Assembly: GCF_001856665.1 (NCBI RefSeq)
Contig: NZ_CP017781.1
Location: 2,389,501 to 2,453,500 of the forward strand
Source of the DNA: Rhodobacter xanthinilyticus
Lineage (GTDB): Bacteria; Pseudomonadota; Alphaproteobacteria; Rhodobacterales; Rhodobacteraceae
Length of the DNA stretch: 64,000 nucleotides
Direction of reading: 5' to 3'
The position numbers were made by a program, and so were the translations under genes. Positions 60,877 through 64,000 of this stretch are shown piece by piece. The notes below the pieces were generated by a model, which did not search any database, was not told where the DNA came from, and was given only the letters and a program-made list of their open reading frames with translations. Positions within the stretch are counted from its first letter, which is position 1. Each line of letters opens with the position of its first letter.

Positions 60877-60966
60877 ATGGTCGAGACGATCTTGAATGTG
60901 GCCTTCTGGGGGATCAACGGGGTGCTCGTGGTCGGGGCCCTCCTGACGCTCTGGTTCCACGATTGA
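60877..60966 (+). CDS. Possible 29-residue single-helix membrane peptide
   Basis: ATG 60877 (or GTG 60871, overlapping the recombinase stop) opens a frame reading VETILNVAFWGINGVLVVGA with LLTLWFHD after it, one membrane helix. It is too short to judge by codon use; the coupled start and clean hydrophobic helix make it plausible. Confidence 0.35.
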   Translation: MVETILNVAFWGINGVLVVGALLTLWFHD

Positions 60967-61014
60967 GCATGTGTTGCAGTTTGGCAACATGCGGCTCACT
61001 ATCTGTTTTTTTGT

Positions 61015-61058
61015 TTGGGCCCAGAGCCTGTGGATAACCGGCCCTCCTTGGGCCCAGA
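61015..61058. repeat. Two 11-bp direct repeats, each with a palindromic core
   Basis: TTGGGCCCAGA occurs at 61015-61025 and 61048-61058, start-to-start 33 bases. Each copy contains the palindrome TGGGCCCA. A separate inverted repeat (TGTTGC ... GCAACA, about 60971-60990) lies just upstream. All are in the gap after the serine recombinase. Confidence 0.5.
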
Positions 61059-61190
61059 AGATTGCTAACCCTCTGCCGGGGCTCATTTCGCGCGCAGACA
61101 ACTTATCTGGTGGTTGTAAAATTGCATCATTACAAAGACTTGCGGCGGCTCCCATAGTTGCTCCCGAACTGCACCAACGGAGATCACGCT

Positions 61191-61577
61191 ATGTCCGACA
61201 CCAAATCCGAAGAGCTCGTCCACCTATCCGAAGAACGCGCCCACCTTCGCGCCCAAGAGGAGCGCCTTCGGGAACTCATCCGAAAACGCGACAGTGAAGT
61301 TGCCCAGATCGACGAAAGACTCTCGGCCCTGCAAGAAAACTTGCTCGCGCTCCAGCGCGCTAAGAAAGTGCTGGCTGGGCTGCAAGAACTGGCGGAAGCA
61401 ACTGTGGCCGCGTTGAAGGCAGGGAACCCTGATCTGCCAGCCCTGCTTCACTCGTTTGAGGAAGCCGCAGAGGATGCCAAGCGGTTTATGCCCAGCGGCA
61501 GGGACATTGACGGGCTGATCCCTCTGGCGCGCGCGATGTTCCATGATGCGGCAAGAAGGAAAGAGGCCGAGACATGA
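61191..61577 (+). CDS. Coiled-coil protein, unknown function
   Basis: A 128-residue protein with a heptad-rich first two-thirds (residues 5-75, SEERAHLRAQEERLRELI and following), then a globular end with KRFMPSGRDIDGLIPLARAM. ATG 61191 follows CGGAGAT with 6-base spacing. It overlaps the next gene by 4 bases (ATGA). Typical small element-borne protein; no family recognised. Confidence 0.65.
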   Translation: MSDTKSEELVHLSEERAHLRAQEERLRELIRKRDSEVAQIDERLSALQENLLALQRAKKVLAGLQELAEATVAALKAGNPDLPALLHSFEEAAEDAKRFMPSGRDIDGLIPLARAMFHDAARRKEAET

Positions 61578-61819
61578 ACACCACGAGCCAAGCCTTCTCA
61601 ACCGCTGCAATCGCTCTTGCTGACCACCTTGACGATACCGCCCGAGCAAACCGCATCGGTCCCCAGAGGTTCTACGCCATGAACTCGCTCAGGACCGCAG
61701 CTGACGCCCTGTATTATGCCGCAGAGATGATCGCTGACGGGCGGAAGCTCGACGACCCCGAGGTGGCCCTGCATCGGCGCGTTGCCGAGCACCACATGGG
61801 GATCGTTAGCGCCTCGTGA
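61574..61819 (+). CDS. Small helical protein, unknown function
   Basis: An 81-residue, mostly helical protein (SQAFSTAAIALADHLDDTA, MNSLRTAADALYYAAEMIADG) starting in a 4-base overlap with the coiled-coil gene. A T-tailed hairpin follows about 105 bases later. No family recognised. Confidence 0.6.
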   Translation: MNTTSQAFSTAAIALADHLDDTARANRIGPQRFYAMNSLRTAADALYYAAEMIADGRKLDDPEVALHRRVAEHHMGIVSAS

Positions 61820-61924
61820 CGGGGCACTGCCGCACCTTCGGAGGAGCACGAAATCAAGTCTGTTTGCCCCGCAGCATAGGACCAAACAATCGGCCACCCC
61901 TAACCCATACAAACGCAATCAGCC

Positions 61925-61956
61925 AACCGCCCCGGCCAATCCGGTGGCGGTTTTTT
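61925..61956 (+). terminator. Intrinsic terminator before rnhA
   Basis: AACCGCC (61925-61931) pairs with GGCGGTT (61946-61952), inner CCGG/CCGG, followed by a run of Ts (61951-61956). It ends the two-gene unit at 61191-61819; a promoter for rnhA must lie downstream of or across it. Confidence 0.8.
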
Positions 61957-61979
61957 CGTGTTCATTGAAAGGACCTGAC

Positions 61980-62519
61980 ATGAACAACACGACCTGCACC
62001 TCTTCGGCTAAAACCCTGTGCGGTGCCCAGCCCTCCGAGGGCCAGACCCGTATTGAGATTTACACCGATGGCTCCTGCATCGGAAACCCCGGCCCCGGTG
62101 GCTACGGTATCTTGACGCTTCGGCTGAGCGCCGACGGACGCCTCGTCAAGCGGCGCGAGCGCAAGGGGCACGAGGTGGCGCCGACAACGAACATCCGTAT
62201 GGAGATGACCGCCGCCTGTGTAGCGCTCGAACAGCTCGGATCACCGACCACCGAACAAGTCACCATCTTCTGCGATGCAAACCTGATACCGAACGCCATG
62301 AACGGATGGCTGGAAAAGTGGAAGGCGAACGGCTGGAAGAAGAGCGACGGCAAGGCACCCGATAACCGCGACCTTTGGGAACGGCTCGAACAGGCTGCCG
62401 AGGGGCGCAACGTGGTGTTCGCGTGGGTTCGTGGCCATAACGGCACCGAACACAATGAGCGGGCCGACAAACTCGCCTATGCCGCCGCACGGAAGGCCGA
62501 AGAGATGAGCGCGCGATGA
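61980..62519 (+). CDS. rnhA: Ribonuclease HI
   Basis: The 179-residue enzyme cuts RNA in RNA-DNA hybrids. All catalytic acids are present: Asp30 (IYTDGSCIGNPGPGG), Glu75 (IRMEMTAAC), Asp99 (IFCDANLI) and Asp163 (HNERADKLA), with His153 in VRGHNG. A 20-residue N-terminal extension is unlike chromosomal rnhA. ATG 61980 follows AAAGGA. It overlaps the ParB-like gene by 4 bases. An extra RNase HI on an element may serve its replication or R-loop removal. Confidence 0.93.
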   Translation: MNNTTCTSSAKTLCGAQPSEGQTRIEIYTDGSCIGNPGPGGYGILTLRLSADGRLVKRRERKGHEVAPTTNIRMEMTAACVALEQLGSPTTEQVTIFCDANLIPNAMNGWLEKWKANGWKKSDGKAPDNRDLWERLEQAAEGRNVVFAWVRGHNGTEHNERADKLAYAAARKAEEMSAR

Positions 62520-63370
62520 CGGCAGTGCCCAACCCCGCGCAAGCGATCACCCAGAGAGTGGCTTCGGTCACTCTCAACCAGATCACGCGCAGCGGCGATT
62601 TCTGTTTCCGCGCCGGGGGCACCGATCCGGCCCACAAGGCAGATCTCGCGAGCACCCTCAGAAACACCGGGCGGGCGCTCGATCCGGTTCTTCTCTGGCA
62701 ACCGAACGCCGACAAGCCCGAAACGCTCGTCTTGCTGGACGGAGAGCACCGGGTCGCGGCCTATCAGGCGGCAAAATGGCTGGGTGAAATCCCTGCCTTG
62801 ATCCTTGTCGGGGTGGATCGCAGGGCGGCGCTCGGAGCCGCGTTGAAGGCGAACTCGAAGCGGACCTTGGGGCTGACCCAAGCGGAAAGGATGGACGCCG
62901 CATGGCGCTTCGTGCGCGAGCCGGTGACGCCTCGTTTCAAGGTCAGAGAGATCGCCTTTCTGGCTGACGTTTCGGAGCGGGCAGTCAAATACATGCGCTC
63001 ACGTTTTCGCACCATGCACGAGGAGAAGATCGAAATCACCGGCTCATGGGCGCGAGATCGAAAGACTATGGCAGAGAGCGATGACTGGGCAGGAGGACTG
63101 GACGAGGCCGAGCGCCGCGCTGAAATCGAGAGGCTGGCAGCCGATATTCGTGACCTCGTGGACCGGCGCAAGCATCCCGAACGGGCGATCCTGTGCGAAA
63201 GCGAAGCGGTCTATGAGGCTATTCAGGTCGCGCTGGGCGAGCAAGCCATGAAGGCGATGCTGGCCTACCTTCTCGGGGGCGACGACGACGAGGCCGACGA
63301 GTGGCTGGCGATGGCAGCGACAAGCTATGACGCCGAGGACTTAGACGACGACTCCGATGCAGCCTTCTGA
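62516..63370 (+). CDS. ParB/Srx-type nuclease-domain protein
   Basis: The 284-residue protein has an N-terminal ParB-like domain (about residues 15-105) with the CTPase/nuclease motif LLDGEHRVAAYQAAKW (about residues 73-88) and the following ANSKRTLGLTQAERMDAAWRF and helix-turn-helix region VREIAFLADVSERAVKYMRS (about residues 140-160). The C-terminus is very acidic (GGDDDEADEW, DAEDLDDDSD). It has no ParA partner here. Likely roles are DNA binding, regulation or partition of the element. A terminator follows the stop. Confidence 0.85.
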   Translation: MTAVPNPAQAITQRVASVTLNQITRSGDFCFRAGGTDPAHKADLASTLRNTGRALDPVLLWQPNADKPETLVLLDGEHRVAAYQAAKWLGEIPALILVGVDRRAALGAALKANSKRTLGLTQAERMDAAWRFVREPVTPRFKVREIAFLADVSERAVKYMRSRFRTMHEEKIEITGSWARDRKTMAESDDWAGGLDEAERRAEIERLAADIRDLVDRRKHPERAILCESEAVYEAIQVALGEQAMKAMLAYLLGGDDDEADEWLAMAATSYDAEDLDDDSDAAF

Positions 63371-63630
63371 GCCCCGAAGGGTGCATGTAGTAGGAGGGTG
63401 CATTTGCACCTTTTTGGCGCCGATCCGATAGCGCAAAGGCGGGGCGGCTTAGCACGCCCCCATCCACCTCCCGAAGCCCCAGATGGCCGCTTCGTGGCCT
63501 CGACACAAACACGCGAACGGGCGGCGTCACGGCCCTCTGAAATACCCGTCCGCGCACCCCCGGCGAGTAAATACAAGACCGCAGGGGCCACAACGATCAC
63601 GAGAACATTCAGCCAGATTTTGAAGTCCAT
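63325..63630 (-). CDS. Possible small membrane protein coupled to the integrase gene
   Basis: ATG 63630 overlaps the integrase stop (TGATG), with GGGGG before it. It opens a 101-codon frame that begins MDFKIWLN and has one good membrane helix (about residues 6-25), then low-complexity sequence. Its 3' end overlaps the ParB-like gene by 46 bases and crosses that gene's terminator. The start looks real; the tail does not look conserved. Confidence 0.35.
   Translation of the reverse strand: MDFKIWLNVLVIVVAPAVLYLLAGGARTGISEGRDAARSRVCVEATKRPSGASGGGWGRAKPPRLCAIGSAPKRCKCTLLLHAPFGAQKAASESSSKSSAS
63396..63415 (+). terminator. Intrinsic terminator after the ParB-like gene
   Basis: GGTGC (63397-63401), loop ATTT, GCACC (63406-63410) and TTTTT (63411-63415), 26 bases past the stop. 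Confidence 0.8.
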
Positions 63631-64000
63631 CAGTTCCCCCCGTCTTCGTCTATCTGCCGAATCTCGACGCCCAGCGCCTTCTTCATTGCCTTGGTGGTCA
63701 CCCGCAGCTTCCGCACCGCGCCCCCATAAACGGCATCCCCGACTCCCTCGACCGCATGACCGAGGATCAGGTTCTGGTCGAGCGACGACACCTCGGCCTC
63801 GACAAGCCGGTCCTTCATGTTGTGGCGTAGCGAGTGGATCACATGCTTTGGGTCTGTGGTCACAGCCCTGACGTGTTTCATGAGCGCAGCGGAAGCCGCG
63901 TCAGAGCCACGCTTCCGCCCATACAGGGAGAACAGCATGTCGCCGCTTCGCGACCTGCCAACGGCCTCCCGCGCAGCCCTCAGGGCATCCCCGACAAGGG
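63630..64000 (-). CDS. Tyrosine recombinase (phage-type integrase), C-terminal part
   Basis: The frame is open from the right edge of the window (reading begins LVGDALRAAREAVGRS) to the stop at 63630, about 122 codons. It contains the tyrosine recombinase catalytic end: HSLRHNMKDRL (His and Arg), LILGHAVEGVG (His) and the nucleophile Tyr in DAVYGG, then a basic tail. The catalytic domain's first Arg and the N-terminal DNA-binding part lie outside. It is the probable integrase of the element. Its 3' end is coupled to a small membrane-protein frame. Confidence 0.88.
   Translation of the reverse strand, partial: LVGDALRAAREAVGRSRSGDMLFSLYGRKRGSDAASAALMKHVRAVTTDPKHVIHSLRHNMKDRLVEAEVSSLDQNLILGHAVEGVGDAVYGGAVRKLRVTTKAMKKALGVEIRQIDEDGGN

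Larger units (their letters stand above)
59282..64000. mobile_element. Integrated genetic element (left part; integrase-bearing), open at the window edge
   Basis: After the hemP terminator, GC content and codon use drop and the genes change from housekeeping to small orphan proteins, a serine recombinase, RNase HI, a ParB-like protein and a C-terminal tyrosine-integrase piece at the right edge. The left border cannot be placed exactly: no tRNA gene and no visible direct repeat marks it, because the other end is outside the window. The 326 bases from 59282 to 59607 hold no credible gene. Whether this is a prophage remnant, a plasmid-derived element or an ICE cannot be decided. Confidence 0.65.

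Noticed and set aside
1-64000. CRISPR arrays, tRNA and rRNA genes
   Set aside because: No regularly spaced repeat units, no tRNA-like cloverleaf with a CCA or GTTCRA loop, and no rRNA-like conserved stretch were seen on reading the intergenic regions.

Overview
The window is very GC-rich, densely packed DNA from an alphaproteobacterium, most likely a member of the Rhodobacteraceae. Evidence for this is a class I lysyl-tRNA synthetase, an adk with a Cys4 zinc lid, the codon use, DUF952/DUF3572/TerB housekeeping genes, and a HemP gene behind a palindromic operator. No rRNA, tRNA or CRISPR array was seen.

Layout. 1-4.0 kb: a glycerate kinase fragment, a periplasmic 5'-nucleotidase, then DUF952-pyrD-arsC-like. 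4.0-13.8 kb: a minus-strand acetate locus. It holds a membrane sensor-like protein fused to a DEDDh exonuclease, a lone receiver, a small membrane protein, a cNMP/CBS/DUF294 regulator, a two-part Na+/solute (acetate-type) symporter, adk and acs. 14.2-25.3 kb: a flavin/PLP-oxidase-like protein, a beta-helix spike protein, a CHAD protein, lysS, TerB, a PilJ-domain protein, PBP4, nadD, and an H-NOX-like protein paired with an HNOBA-GGDEF cyclase. 25.3-36.2 kb: DUF4153, a HAD phosphatase, DUF3572, a PleD-like cyclase, an ECF sigma/membrane anti-sigma-like/CnrX-like trio, an EF-hand protein, Nudix, EamA, two lipoproteins, an aldo/keto reductase and msrB.

36.3-51.2 kb is the most striking part: a nitrous-oxide respiration region of the atypical (clade II) type. 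A Dnr-type regulator faces a ubiE-menA pair. A PCuAC copper chaperone faces nosZ, followed by two diheme cytochromes c, nosB, nosD, nosG, nosH, nosF, nosL and nosY, then a TlpA-like thioredoxin and a SCO copper chaperone on the other strand. Three FNR/Dnr-like palindromes lie in the three divergent promoter regions (regulator/ubiE, pcuAC/nosZ, SCO/transporter). I infer one co-regulated unit that supplies the reductase, its copper, its quinol-linked electron path and possibly a quinone.

51.3-58.8 kb: a BASS-family transporter, then cydDC-cydAB-cydX for cytochrome bd oxidase, with a perfect 12-bp palindrome before cydA. 58.8-59.3 kb: a small gene and hemP behind a three-half-site operator. From about 59.3 kb to the right edge, base composition and content change to those of an integrated element: a serine recombinase, small orphan proteins, RNase HI, a ParB-like protein, and a tyrosine integrase running off the edge. 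Genes too short for or cut off in a standard ORF search (glycerate kinase 5' part, cydX, hemP and its 53-residue neighbour, the integrase edge) were read directly from the bases.
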